Notes: generated by a model not told the origin, from the letters alone. A stretch of DNA of 64,000 bases from Phaeospirillum tilakii (GCF_042683125.1 NZ_JBHUIY010000005.1:62001-126000), one strand, 5' to 3'; shown: positions 34,886 to 44,166, numbered from the stretch's first letter. A program made the numbers and translations.

Positions 34886-37204
34886 ATGGTCAGGATCGTT
34901 CGGCACCAGCGTTTTTCCGACGTCACCTTCCTGTGGGAGGTCGAGGCCCCGGCGGTGGCCCGCGCCGCCCAGCCCGGCCAGTTCGTGATGGTCCGGCTGC
35001 ATGACGGCAGCGAACGGGTACCGCTGACGGTGGCCGATTACGACCGCGACGCCGGCACGGTGACGGTGGTGGTCCAGGCACTGGGCAAGACCACCCGCGA
35101 GATGCGCGACCATTACCGCGCAGGCGACAGCTTCGCCGATTTCGTCGGGCCGCTCGGCCTCGCCCAGCATGTCGAGCGGGTCGGCCATGTCGCCCTGATC
35201 GGCGGCGGGCTGGGGGTGGCCCCGGTCTATCCGCAATTGCGCGCCTTCAAGGCGGCGGGCAACCGCACCACCGGGATCATGGGCTTCCGCAGCAAGGATC
35301 TGGTGTTCTGGGAGGACCGCTTCGCCGCCGAATGCGACCGCCTCGAGATCTGCACCGACGATGGCAGCTATGGCCGGCCCGGGCTGGTCACCGCCGCGCT
35401 GGAGGAGCTGATCGCCACCGACCCGCCCGATCTGGTGGTGGCGATCGGGCCGCTGGTGATGATGCGGGCCTGCGCCGAGACCACCCGCAAGCATGGGATC
35501 AAGACGATGGTGTCGCTCAACACCATCATGGTCGATGGCACCGGGATGTGCGGCTCGTGCCGGGTCACCGTCGGCGGCGAGGTCCGCTTCGCCTGCGTCG
35601 AGGGGCCGGATTTCGATGGCCATCAGGTCGATTTCACCGAACTGATCACCCGCCAGGGCCGCTTCCGCCGCGAGGAGTCCGAGGCCAACGCCGCCTTCGA
35701 CCATGTCTGCCAGCTTGACCAGAAGCTGTTCGTCGAGGGCAAGCGCACCTACAAGAAGATGGCCGAGATCGCCCCGCGCGCGACGCCGATGCCCGAGCGC
35801 GACCCGGCCGAGCGCGCCGCCAATTTCCTTGAAGTCAATCTCGGCTACGGCATCGCCGAGGCGCTGGCCGAGGCCGAACGCTGCCTGCAATGCGTCAAGC
35901 CGACCTGCATCGCCGGCTGTCCGGTGGGGATCGACATCCCCCGCTTCATCCGCCATCTGCTGGTGCGCGACCTTGCCGGGGCGCGGGCGGCGATCGCCGA
36001 ATCGAGCATCTTCCCCTCGATCTGCGGCCGGGTCTGCCCGCAGGAGCATCAGTGCGAGGCGCAATGCATCCTGGTGCGCGGCAAGAAGCTCGACGCGGTG
36101 GCGATCGGCCGGCTGGAACGCTTCGTCGGTGATTTCGCCCCGCCGGCGCCGCTGCCGGCCCAGGCCGGCGGACGCGGCCGGGTGGCGATCGTCGGCTCCG
36201 GCCCGGGCGGGCTGGCCGCCGCCGCCGACCTGATCCGCGCCGGCTGCGAGGTCACCGTCTACGAGGCGCTGCATGTGCTGGGCGGGGTGCTGCAATACGG
36301 CATCCCGTCGTTCCGCCTGCCCCGCCCGATCATCGAGCGCGAGATCCAGCGCCTGCGCGACATGGGAGTGCGGTTCGAGACCGACGTGGTGATCGGCAAG
36401 ACCTACACCGTGCCGCAATTGCTGGAGGAGCAGGGCGCCGACGCGGTGTTCATCGCCGCCGGGGCCGGCGCCCCCAGCTTCATGGGGATCCCGGGCGAGG
36501 CGGCCGGTCAGGTCTATTCCGCCAACGAGTTCCTGACCCGGGTCAATCTGATGGGGGGCAACGCCTTCCCCTATGCCGACACCCCGGTCGGCGCCGGGGC
36601 CAGCGTGGTGGTGATCGGCGCCGGCAACACCGCGATGGACTGCCTGCGGGTCGCGCGCCGCCTCGGCGCCGGCCGGGTGCGCTGCGTCTACCGCCGCAGC
36701 GAGGCCGAGGCCCCGGCCCGGATCGAGGAACTGCGCCACGCCAAGGAAGAGGGGATCGAGTTCCTGTTCCTGCACAATCCGGTCGAGATCCTGCTCGACG
36801 AGCACGGCAATGTGCGGGGGATGCGGGTGCAGACGATGGTGCTGGGCGAACCCGACGACAAGGGACGCTCGACCCCGCTGCCGACCGACGAGATCACCGA
36901 ACTGGCCTGCGACACGGTGATCTACGCCCTCGGCACCAACGCCAACCCGATCGTGCCGAAATCGACCCCCGGCCTGGCGCTGAGCCGGCGCGGCCACATC
37001 CTCGCCGACGAATCCACCCAGGCCACCAACCTGCCCGGCCTGTTCGCCGGCGGCGACATCGTCACCGGCGGCGCCACCGTGATCCTGGCGATGGGCGCCG
37101 GCCGCCGCGCCGCCCGCGCGATCCTGGCCTGGCTCGACGGCGGCAAGCGCGACTGGCCGCCTGCCGTGCCGGTCGCGGACGCCGCCGCCCCCGCCCCGCA
37201 CTGA
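34886..37204 (+). CDS. Fused NfnAB-type NADH-dependent ferredoxin:NADP oxidoreductase / sulfide dehydrogenase
   Basis: 772 residues joining two proteins usually encoded separately. Residues 1-280 are the FNR-like subunit: FAD region RVPLTVADYD, NAD region LIGGGLGVAPVYPQ, and a [2Fe-2S] set near MCGSCRVTVGG (about 222). Residues about 300-772 are the glutamate-synthase small-subunit-like flavoprotein: Fe-S ligands CLQCVKPTCIAGCPVG (about 333) and CGRVCPQEHQCEAQC (about 380), FAD motif GSGPGGLAAA (about 437), NADPH motif GAGNTAMDC (about 579). In NfnAB this pair couples NADH, NADPH and ferredoxin by flavin bifurcation; related SudAB reduces polysulfide. Followed 13 bp later by a rubrerythrin-like gene. 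Confidence 0.88.
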   Translation: MVRIVRHQRFSDVTFLWEVEAPAVARAAQPGQFVMVRLHDGSERVPLTVADYDRDAGTVTVVVQALGKTTREMRDHYRAGDSFADFVGPLGLAQHVERVGHVALIGGGLGVAPVYPQLRAFKAAGNRTTGIMGFRSKDLVFWEDRFAAECDRLEICTDDGSYGRPGLVTAALEELIATDPPDLVVAIGPLVMMRACAETTRKHGIKTMVSLNTIMVDGTGMCGSCRVTVGGEVRFACVEGPDFDGHQVDFTELITRQGRFRREESEANAAFDHVCQLDQKLFVEGKRTYKKMAEIAPRATPMPERDPAERAANFLEVNLGYGIAEALAEAERCLQCVKPTCIAGCPVGIDIPRFIRHLLVRDLAGARAAIAESSIFPSICGRVCPQEHQCEAQCILVRGKKLDAVAIGRLERFVGDFAPPAPLPAQAGGRGRVAIVGSGPGGLAAAADLIRAGCEVTVYEALHVLGGVLQYGIPSFRLPRPIIEREIQRLRDMGVRFETDVVIGKTYTVPQLLEEQGADAVFIAAGAGAPSFMGIPGEAAGQVYSANEFLTRVNLMGGNAFPYADTPVGAGASVVVIGAGNTAMDCLRVARRLGAGRVRCVYRRSEAEAPARIEELRHAKEEGIEFLFLHNPVEILLDEHGNVRGMRVQTMVLGEPDDKGRSTPLPTDEITELACDTVIYALGTNANPIVPKSTPGLALSRRGHILADESTQATNLPGLFAGGDIVTGGATVILAMGAGRRAARAILAWLDGGKRDWPPAVPVADAAAPAPH

Positions 37205-37217
37205 GGGAGACCCGCCG

Positions 37218-37832
37218 ATGCTGTGCCCGAAATGCCACCGCCCGCTCGAAGACGAGGGCGAGGCCTACATCTGCTGCGCCGGCGACGTGCTGCGCTGGCG
37301 CTGCACCGCCTGCGCCAAGGTCAGCGAGGGCTTCGCCTTTCCCCATGGCGCCTGCCCGCTGTGCGGCGGCAAACTGGAGCGGATCGAGTCCAGCGCCGCC
37401 CCCGACGCCGCCCACGAGGCGATCCGCACCGCGTTCGAGATCGAGCTGAGCGGCCACGCCTTTTATCTCGGCGCCAGCGCCCTGGCCAACGATCCGGTGC
37501 TGATCGAGCTGTTCGGCCGCCTCGCCGCGATGGAAAACGAGCATATCGCCCTGCTGACCCGGCGCTATCACGTCGAGGTCGATCTCGATGCCGGCACCGC
37601 GCCGACCCTGGCCCCCGACATCTCGGCCGAGGATCCCGCCGCCCTGTTCCGCCACGCCATCGCCTTCGAGGAGCGCACCGCCACCTTCTTCGCCAAGAAC
37701 GCCGAGCGCGACGGCGCCGATCCGGCCGAGCGCCAGCTCTATCGCGAACTGGCCGCCGAGGAGCAGGAACACATCGCCCTGCTGCGCACCGAATTCGCCC
37801 GCTGGCGCCAGGGTCGGCCCGGCCTGCTGTGA
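37218..37832 (+). CDS. Reverse-rubrerythrin-like diiron protein
   Basis: 204 residues. An N-terminal Cys-rich domain has MLCPKC, ICC, CTAC and CPLC (Cys3, 6, 19, 20, 29, 32, 46, 49), a rubredoxin/zinc-ribbon-like double set. A ferritin-like four-helix domain follows with FEIELSGHAFY, MENEHIALL, AFEERTATFF and AAEEQEHIALL, supplying Glu and His ligands of a diiron site. Rubredoxin domain first is the reverse-rubrerythrin order, whose members reduce H2O2 or O2. Coupled (13 bp) to the Nfn-type gene, which could feed it electrons. Confidence 0.85.
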   Translation: MLCPKCHRPLEDEGEAYICCAGDVLRWRCTACAKVSEGFAFPHGACPLCGGKLERIESSAAPDAAHEAIRTAFEIELSGHAFYLGASALANDPVLIELFGRLAAMENEHIALLTRRYHVEVDLDAGTAPTLAPDISAEDPAALFRHAIAFEERTATFFAKNAERDGADPAERQLYRELAAEEQEHIALLRTEFARWRQGRPGLL

Positions 37833-37833
37833 T

Positions 37834-37880
37834 GTGGGCTCCGCCCACGCCCGCCAGGGGCCGCAGGCCCCTGGACCCCG
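37834..37880. repeat. Dispersed palindrome, family A, copy 3
   Basis: Core GTGGGCTCCGCCCACGCCCG then CCAGGGGCC-gca-GGCCCCTGG. It starts directly after the rubrerythrin-like stop codon and is inverted relative to copy 4, 30 bp away; together they form a large terminator-like structure. Confidence 0.8.
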
Positions 37881-37910
37881 TTCCCGATCCTGCGCGCCCG
37901 ACCATCGAGG

Positions 37911-37956
37911 GGATCCAAGGGCCTGCGGCCCTTGGCGGGTGCGGGCAGAGCCCGCG
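37911..37956. repeat. Dispersed palindrome, family A, copy 4 (inverted)
   Basis: CCAAGGGCC-tgc-GGCCCTTGG then CGGGTGCGGGCAGAGCCCGC, inverted to copy 3. The intervening 30 bp are not conserved in sequence among other pairs. Confidence 0.8.
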
Positions 37957-38082
37957 TCTTTCTTTTTCTCAACCCAGGGGATAAGGGCAAGTCCGTTTGC
38001 CGAGAAGGCGACGGATGGGATAATCTCGATTGGGTGTGTTTCCCCCGCCCCTCCCGCCTGGGAAGTGTCCGCGTCGCCGATC

Positions 38083-41000
38083 ATGACCTCTCTGTCCCCG
38101 CTGTCTTCCACCGCCCTGCGCCGGGCGGTGCTGGTTCTCGGCATGCATCGCAGCGGCACCTCGGCGGTGACCCAGGCGCTGCACCTGCTCGGGCTGGCGG
38201 TGCCCGACAACCTGATCCCGGCCAACCCGCGCGAGAACCCGACCGGGTTCTGGGAATCCGCCGACATCGTCGCCGCCCACCAGGACTTCCTCGCCGCCGC
38301 CGGCTCGGACTGGGACGATCCGACTCCGCTGCCGCCGGCGCTGTTCCAGGGTCCCCCGGCGCGGCTGTGCCGCGAGCGGCTGGAGCGGGTCCTGGCCCGC
38401 GATCTGGCCCGCGCGCCGCTGTTCGCGATCAAGGATCCGCGGATGTGCCGGCTGGCGCCGCTGTGGCTCGATCTGCTCGACCAGCTCGGCATCGCCCCGG
38501 TGGTGGTGCTGCCGGTGCGCCATCCGTTCGACATCGCCGCCTCGCTGGCCGAACGCAACCACTTCGCCCGCGCCCGCGCGCTGCGGCTGTGGCTCAGCCA
38601 TCTGGTGCTGGCCGAACGCTACAGCCGGGGCCTGCCCCGCCTGCTGGTCGATTATGCCGATTTCGTCGATGATCCCCGCCAGGGGGCGCGGCGGCTGCAC
38701 CGCTTCCTCGGCCTGCCGGGCGAGCCGGCGGCGCGGCGGCTCGACTCGATCGCCGCCGTGATCCAGCCCCGCCACCGTCACCACCAGGGCGGCGACGGCG
38801 TCGAGTCCCTGCCGGAGCCGGCGGCGGCGGCCTATCGCGCCGCCCGCGACGCCGCGCGCGGCGCGCCGCTCGACACCGAGGCGATGGATCAGGCCGGCCG
38901 CTTCCTCGATCAGGCCTATGGCCTGTTCACCGAGACCGCCGACCCCGGCGCGCTCGAACGCCGGCTGGGCCAGCAGATGGCCGCGCTGACCGACCTGTCG
39001 GCCCAGCTGGCGGCGCGGCTGGTGGAAGGCCAGGAGATCAACCGCGCCGGCGGCTTCATCGACACCATCCGCCTGCATCCCGGCGGCACAATCGAGATCG
39101 GTGGCTGGGCGATCGACCGCCGCCTCGGCCGCGCCGCCTCGGCGGTGGCGCTGCTGATCAACGGCGCGGCGGTGGCGGTGGCCCCGGTCGATCGCGAGCG
39201 CGCCGACATCGTCCTGGCCGGCGAGGACGAAAGCGACCGCTTCGACCGCCGGCCCGGCTTCACCCTGTTCCTGTCGGCGGCAAAGGCGGGCGAGCTCTCG
39301 AGCTGCAACGCCCGGATGATCGCGTTCGGCGCCGGCGGCGAGCCGCTCGGCCCGCTCGACTGGACGCCGCAGGCCGATCGCAGCCTCGCCGCGCGGTTCG
39401 AGGCCCTGCTGTCGGTCGAGCGGCACGAGGCCGGGCAGCGGATCGCGGCGCTGGCCGCCGAACGCGACCGCCTCGCCGCCGCCCAGGCCGGGCTGGAGGC
39501 GGCGCGGGCCGCCGCCGAGGACGAGCGGGCCGCCCTGCTCGACCGGCTGGACCAGCAGGCCGGCGACCTCGCGGCAAGCCGCGCGCGCCATGCCGAGGAC
39601 CACGCGCTGCTGACCCGGCTGCGGGCCGACCTCGCCACCGCCACCGCCGCCCACGCCACCCTCGCCGCCAGCCACGCGGCGCTCGACCGCCGCTTCGCCG
39701 CCCTGCTGGCGGACCGGCAGGCGATGCTGGCCTCGACCGGTTGGCGGCTCGCCCGCCTGCTGCAACGAGCCGGCCGGCTGCTGCCGCTGGCCGGCCGGCT
39801 GGCGCGGCGGCTCGGCCGGCAAGGCGGGGCCGCGCGCGACGCGCGGATGGTGATCGACAGCGGCCTGTTCGACCCCGCCGCCTATCTCGCCGCCAATCCC
39901 GACGTCGAGGGCGACCCGCTCGACCATTTCCTGCGCCGGGGCGGGGCGGAGGGACGCGACCCCTCCCCCGCCTTCGCCTGCGCCGCCCATGCCGCGGCCC
40001 ACCGCCTGCCGGCCGGAATCAATCCGCTGCTGCACCATCTGCGCGCCTGCCGCGACCGCCTCGCCGCCTCGGGCTGCTTCGACCGCGCCTTCTATCTGCG
40101 ACACTATCCCGACGTCGCCCGGGGCCGGATCGACCCGGTCTGGCACTTCCTCACCCGGGGCTGGGCGGAGGGCCGGGCCTGCGCTCCCGGAATCGACCTC
40201 GCCCCGATCCGCCGCACCCTCGGCCCGGAGGCCAACCTGCTGCTCCGCCTCGACGCCTTCCTCGACGCGGTGGCGACCTTCGGCGACGCCCTGCGCCCGC
40301 CCGCGACCTTCGCCGCCGACTGGTACCTCGCCCACAATCCCGACGTCGGCGGCGCCGGCACCGACCCCTGGCGCCATTATCTGCGCCATGGCTGGCGCGA
40401 GGGGCGCGATCCCAACCCGATGTTCGACACCGCGTGGTATCTCGACCGTCATCCCGACGTCCGCGCCGCCGGGGTCAATCCGCTGCTGCATTACCTGCGC
40501 CACGGCGCGGCCGAGGGGCGCGATCCCCATCCGCTGTTCGACACCAGGTTCTATGCCGAGGCCAACCGGGGGGAAACCGACCGCGCCGGGGCGCTGGCCC
40601 ATTACCTGCGGGTCGGCCGGGCCGAGGGACGGCCGACCCGCCCGCCGCGCCCGCCGCTGGCCCCGCCCGCCGCGCGGGGGCCGCGCCTGCTGCTGATCCT
40701 GCACGGGCTGGGCGGCGGCACCGAGCGCCATTGCCGCGACATGGCGGCGCTGCTGGCGGCGGAAGGGGCCGAGCCCTGGCTGCTGCGCGCCGAGCGGAGC
40801 GAGCGGATGGCGCTGAGCGAGGGGCTCGACGGCCCCCCCCGGCTCTACCACGCCGCCGAGCCGGGCGAATGGGCGGCGCTGGTCGCCGATCTGGGCGCGC
40901 TGCGGCTCGACCATCTCCACCTGCACCATTTCATCGGCTTCCCGCCCGAACTGCTGACCCTGCCGGCGGCGCTCGGCCTTGAGTGGGACGTCACCCTGCA

Positions 41001-41841
41001 TGATTACGCCTGGTTCTGCCCCCGGGTGACGATGGTCGGCGCGGACGGGCGCTATTGCCGCCGCGCCGAGACGGGGGAGGCCGATTGCGCCGCCTGCCTC
41101 GCCGCCGCCGGGCCGCACGCGGCGATCCCGCTCGACCCCGCCGCGCTGCCGGCGTGGCGGGCGGAGCGGCTGGCGGTGCTGGCCGGGGCGCGGCGCCTGT
41201 TCGTGCCCGATCCCGACGTCGCCGCCCGGGTCGCCGCCCTCGCCCCCGGGCTGCCGGCCGCCACCGTGCGCCCCCACCCCGAGCCGCCGCGCCGGATCGT
41301 TCCCCACCTGCCGGTCGAGGGCGAGCGGATCCGCGTCGCGGTGATCGGCGGGATCAGCCGCGACAAGGGCCGCGACCTGCTGCTGGCCTGCGCCGAGGCG
41401 GCCGAGCGGGACCGGCTGCCGCTGGCGTTCGAGGTGATCGGCACCCTGTCCGAGGCCGGCCGCGCCCGCGCCCTGCCCAACCTGACGGTGCACGGCGCCT
41501 ACCGCCAGGAGGAACTGGCCGGGCTGCTGCGGCGGATCCGCTGTCAGGTCGCCGCCTTCCTGTCGATCTGGCCGGAAACCTATTGCTACACCCTGTCCGA
41601 GGCGCTGGAGGCGGGGCTGTTCCCGGTGGTGACCGATCTCGGCGCCCCGGCCCGGCGGGTGCGCGCCCTCGGCTGGGGGGCGGTGATCGCGCCGGACGCC
41701 CCGCCCGAGGCGATCAACCGCCTGCTGCTGCGGTCGGGCCTGTCGCAGCCGCTGCCCGAATCCCACCTGCGGATCGGGCGGGACTATCCCTCGCTGCTCG
41801 GCGATTATTACGCCCTGTCCCCCCTGCCGGCCCCCGTCTGA
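38083..41841 (+). CDS. Sulfotransferase - repeat - glycosyltransferase mosaic protein
   Basis: 1252 residues in four parts. (1) A sulfotransferase-like domain, residues about 10-270: PAPS loop VLGMHRSGTSAVTQALHLLG and 3'-phosphate site VLPVRHPFDIAASL. (2) A small beta domain about 325-430 (GGTIEIGGWAIDR...RRPGFTLFL), then a coiled coil (about 445-560). (3) About 600-860, five or so repeats of the type YL..NPDV....G..P..HYL.HG..EGRdP.P. (4) A GT4-type glycosyltransferase, about 866-1250 (LLILHGLGGGTERHCRDMAAL; VIGGISRDKGRDLLLACAEAAE; WPETYCYTLSEALEAGLFPV). It likely builds and/or sulfates a surface glycan. The downstream GT2 gene is 13 bp away. Confidence 0.82.
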   Translation: MTSLSPLSSTALRRAVLVLGMHRSGTSAVTQALHLLGLAVPDNLIPANPRENPTGFWESADIVAAHQDFLAAAGSDWDDPTPLPPALFQGPPARLCRERLERVLARDLARAPLFAIKDPRMCRLAPLWLDLLDQLGIAPVVVLPVRHPFDIAASLAERNHFARARALRLWLSHLVLAERYSRGLPRLLVDYADFVDDPRQGARRLHRFLGLPGEPAARRLDSIAAVIQPRHRHHQGGDGVESLPEPAAAAYRAARDAARGAPLDTEAMDQAGRFLDQAYGLFTETADPGALERRLGQQMAALTDLSAQLAARLVEGQEINRAGGFIDTIRLHPGGTIEIGGWAIDRRLGRAASAVALLINGAAVAVAPVDRERADIVLAGEDESDRFDRRPGFTLFLSAAKAGELSSCNARMIAFGAGGEPLGPLDWTPQADRSLAARFEALLSVERHEAGQRIAALAAERDRLAAAQAGLEAARAAAEDERAALLDRLDQQAGDLAASRARHAEDHALLTRLRADLATATAAHATLAASHAALDRRFAALLADRQAMLASTGWRLARLLQRAGRLLPLAGRLARRLGRQGGAARDARMVIDSGLFDPAAYLAANPDVEGDPLDHFLRRGGAEGRDPSPAFACAAHAAAHRLPAGINPLLHHLRACRDRLAASGCFDRAFYLRHYPDVARGRIDPVWHFLTRGWAEGRACAPGIDLAPIRRTLGPEANLLLRLDAFLDAVATFGDALRPPATFAADWYLAHNPDVGGAGTDPWRHYLRHGWREGRDPNPMFDTAWYLDRHPDVRAAGVNPLLHYLRHGAAEGRDPHPLFDTRFYAEANRGETDRAGALAHYLRVGRAEGRPTRPPRPPLAPPAARGPRLLLILHGLGGGTERHCRDMAALLAAEGAEPWLLRAERSERMALSEGLDGPPRLYHAAEPGEWAALVADLGALRLDHLHLHHFIGFPPELLTLPAALGLEWDVTLHDYAWFCPRVTMVGADGRYCRRAETGEADCAACLAAAGPHAAIPLDPAALPAWRAERLAVLAGARRLFVPDPDVAARVAALAPGLPAATVRPHPEPPRRIVPHLPVEGERIRVAVIGGISRDKGRDLLLACAEAAERDRLPLAFEVIGTLSEAGRARALPNLTVHGAYRQEELAGLLRRIRCQVAAFLSIWPETYCYTLSEALEAGLFPVVTDLGAPARRVRALGWGAVIAPDAPPEAINRLLLRSGLSQPLPESHLRIGRDYPSLLGDYYALSPLPAPV

Positions 41842-41854
41842 TCCGGAGACCCGC

Positions 41855-43498
41855 TTGGCCTGCCGCTTTCATCTCGACATCCTCGGTCTGGGCGACTGGC
41901 TGACCCTGGTTGGCTGGGCGGTTTCCCCCGCCGACCCGATCCTCCGCCTCGGCCTCGCCTGGGACGACCGGCCCGATGCCTGGATCCCGGGCGAATACGG
42001 CCAGCCCCGCCCCGACGTCGCCACCGCCCGGGGCGGCGATCCCGCCTGCGGCTTCCGCATCGCCGGGGTGCCGGCGGTGCCGGGGCGGGTCTACCGCCTG
42101 TCGGCGCTTCTGGCCTCGGGCCGGCGCTGGTCGCGGCCGCTGCTGCGACTCGCCGAGCGGCGGGGCGAAATCGTCTGCGAGCGGCTCGACGGCGGGAGCG
42201 GCCCGCCGCTGACCCGGCTGGCGCCCCGGGGGCTGACCCCGTCGCTCGGCCACCTCCTCGCCCGCTACCGCCCCGACCGGCCCGCCGCGCCGTCCCTGTC
42301 GCGGCCGGTGCTGATCCTGGTGGCGATCTACCGCCGCGCCGACCTGCTGGCGCCGTTCCTCGACTCGCTGTTCGCCCACACCACCTCGCCGTTCCGGCTG
42401 GTGCTGATCGACGATGGCGGCGCGGATCCGGCGGTGACCGCGCTGCTGGCCAAGGCCCGCGCCCGCGACGACCGGGTCGAGGTGATGACGCTGGAACGCA
42501 ATGGCGGCTTCGTCGAGGCGGTGTCGCGCGGATTCGAATCCTGGCGCGGCGAGCATGTGGTGCTGGCCAACAGCGACACCGTGCTGCCGCCCGGCTGGCT
42601 GGAACGGCTGGTCGGGCCGCTCGACCGCGATCCCGCCCTCGCCTCGGCCACCCCTTACGCCAATGCCGCCCAGATCTGCGGCTTCCCCGCCATGCCGGGC
42701 GACAATCCGCTTTATCTTGGCCTCGACGCCGCGGCGATCGACGCCGTCTTCGCCGGGCTCGACGCCGAGGGAATGCTGATCGACCTGCCGACCGGGGTCG
42801 GGTTCTGCATGGCGATGAGCCGCCACGCCTTGGCCCGGATCGGCTTTTTCGAGCGCGGCACCTTCGGCGCCGGCTATGGCGAGGAAAACGACTGGTGCCG
42901 CAGGGCCGCCGCCCTCGGCCTGCGCAACGTGCTGGTGCCCAACCTGTTCGTCTACCACCAGCACGGCGCCTCGTTCCCGTCCGAGCTCAAACGGCGCCAG
43001 ATCGAACGCAATCTGGCGATCCTGAGCGAACGCTATCCCGATTACCCCGGCGCGGTGCGCGACCACATCCTGGCCGATCCCGGCCTGGGCTGGCGCCGCT
43101 TCGCCGCCTTCCTGCTCGCCGCCCGCGCCCATCCCGACGGCGCCCTGCTCACCCTCAGCGGCGCCGACAGCCCCGGGGCGGCCCTGCGCGAGCGTCTCGC
43201 CGCCGCGAGTGAGGCCGGGCGGCCGCTGGCCAGCGTCACCCGGCGCGGGCTGGGCTTCGCCATCACCCTCGCCTGGGCCGAGGGCTGGCTGGAACTGCCG
43301 CTGCTGTCGCTCGGCGATCTCGCCGCGCTGCGGCGCTGCTGCCCGGTCGGCAGCGTGCTGGTCGGCGACCTCGCCGCCGCACCGTTCCCCGTCACCCTGG
43401 CCGGGTATGGCGACGAAGTGCTGGGGCCGCTGCCGGCGCCCTCGCCGCTCGACCGCGCCCTCGGGGCCGGAGCGGGGGTGGCCATCTCTTCTTTGTGA
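41855..43498 (+). CDS. Family 2 glycosyltransferase with N-terminal accessory domain
   Basis: 547 residues from a TTG start with GGAGA 9 nt upstream; no ATG is better placed. An N-terminal beta domain (about 1-85; LTLVGWAVSPADP...RPDVATAR...CGFRIAG) resembles the one in the preceding protein. The GT-A domain follows (about 145-410): PVLILVAIYRRADLLAPFL, LVLIDDGGADP, ERNGGFVEAVSRGF, VLANSDTVLPPGWLERL, and GYGEENDWCRRAAALG. The C-terminus is unassigned. It transfers a sugar to an unknown surface acceptor; operon with the mosaic protein. Confidence 0.87.
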   Translation: MACRFHLDILGLGDWLTLVGWAVSPADPILRLGLAWDDRPDAWIPGEYGQPRPDVATARGGDPACGFRIAGVPAVPGRVYRLSALLASGRRWSRPLLRLAERRGEIVCERLDGGSGPPLTRLAPRGLTPSLGHLLARYRPDRPAAPSLSRPVLILVAIYRRADLLAPFLDSLFAHTTSPFRLVLIDDGGADPAVTALLAKARARDDRVEVMTLERNGGFVEAVSRGFESWRGEHVVLANSDTVLPPGWLERLVGPLDRDPALASATPYANAAQICGFPAMPGDNPLYLGLDAAAIDAVFAGLDAEGMLIDLPTGVGFCMAMSRHALARIGFFERGTFGAGYGEENDWCRRAAALGLRNVLVPNLFVYHQHGASFPSELKRRQIERNLAILSERYPDYPGAVRDHILADPGLGWRRFAAFLLAARAHPDGALLTLSGADSPGAALRERLAAASEAGRPLASVTRRGLGFAITLAWAEGWLELPLLSLGDLAALRRCCPVGSVLVGDLAAAPFPVTLAGYGDEVLGPLPAPSPLDRALGAGAGVAISSL

Positions 43499-43499
43499 T

Positions 43500-43550
43500 G
43501 TGGGCTCCGCCCACGCCCGCCAAGGGCCGCAAGGCCCTTGGAACCCTTCG
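43500..43550. repeat. Dispersed palindrome, family A, copy 5
   Basis: TGGGCTCCGCCCACGCCCGC then CCAAGGGCC-gcaa-GGCCCTTGG, beginning 1 bp after the GT2 stop codon; likely terminates the glycan operon ahead of convergent sodC. Confidence 0.8.
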
Positions 43551-43611
43551 ATGGTCGGGCACGGAAAGGCCGGTCAGCTTGGGCGCGGGCAGCGGTCGCG
43601 CGAGGAGTGGC

Positions 43612-44166
43612 TTACGGCACCACCCCGCAGGCGATGCGGGCGCCGCCGCCGCCGAGCGGCTGAGGGGCGTCGGCGTAGGTATCGCCGCCCTGGTGGATCA
43701 CCACGGCATGGCCGGGCAGGTCGGCCAGATGCAGGCGCGGCGCCCGCAGTGGCGCGGTGGCGGTGCCATCGGCCGCCACCTCCAGCCGGGGCAGGTCGCC
43801 ACGATGGCCCGGTTGCTCCGGGCCGCGATGGGCCCCGCTGGCGTCGGGGTCGAAATGGCCCCCGGCGGCCAGGGCGGCACCGCTGTGCCCGTCCTTGACC
43901 GCCGGCGCGCAGCTCGGGAACTGGTGCAGGTGCAGGCCGTGCGGCCCGGGCGGCAGGCCGCGCAGCGCCGGGACCAGCACCAGCCCGTCCGGGCCGTCGC
44001 TGGCGGTCAGGGTGCCGAGCGGGGCGCCGACGCCCTCGGGGCTGACCCCACGGATCGGGATCACGATCTCGGCCGCCGCCCAGGCCGGGGGCGGCACCAG
44101 CAGCGGGGCCAGGGCCAGGCCGGCCAGCAGGCCGAGGCCGGAAACGGAAGCAGCGAAACGGATCAT
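43612..44166 (-). CDS. sodC: Periplasmic Cu/Zn superoxide dismutase (SodC)
   Basis: 184 residues with a signal peptide (MIRFAASVSGLGLLAGLALA...AWA). Copper and zinc ligands are in GLHLHQFPSC, AGGHFDPDASGAH, HRGDLP and HAVVIHQGGDTYAD; the final GGGGARIACGVV carries the disulfide Cys partner. It dismutates superoxide in the periplasm. The start has GGAGGAGA upstream. Downstream of the beta-lactamase gene by about 100 bp on the same strand. Confidence 0.93.
   Translation of the reverse strand: MIRFAASVSGLGLLAGLALAPLLVPPPAWAAAEIVIPIRGVSPEGVGAPLGTLTASDGPDGLVLVPALRGLPPGPHGLHLHQFPSCAPAVKDGHSGAALAAGGHFDPDASGAHRGPEQPGHRGDLPRLEVAADGTATAPLRAPRLHLADLPGHAVVIHQGGDTYADAPQPLGGGGARIACGVVP

Noticed and set aside
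34265..37201. A minus-strand open frame of about 980 codons opposite the Nfn-type gene
   Set aside because: Antisense shadow of a conserved flavoprotein; no start context and no motif.
37969..41766. A minus-strand open frame of about 1260 codons opposite the sulfotransferase mosaic
   Set aside because: Low-complexity Gly/Arg/Gln sequence with no recognisable domain; the plus strand carries well-formed catalytic motifs.
42526..42541. A GATTCGAATCC-like string resembling a tRNA T-arm
   Set aside because: It lies inside the GT2 coding sequence and no acceptor stem or anticodon arm can be formed around it.
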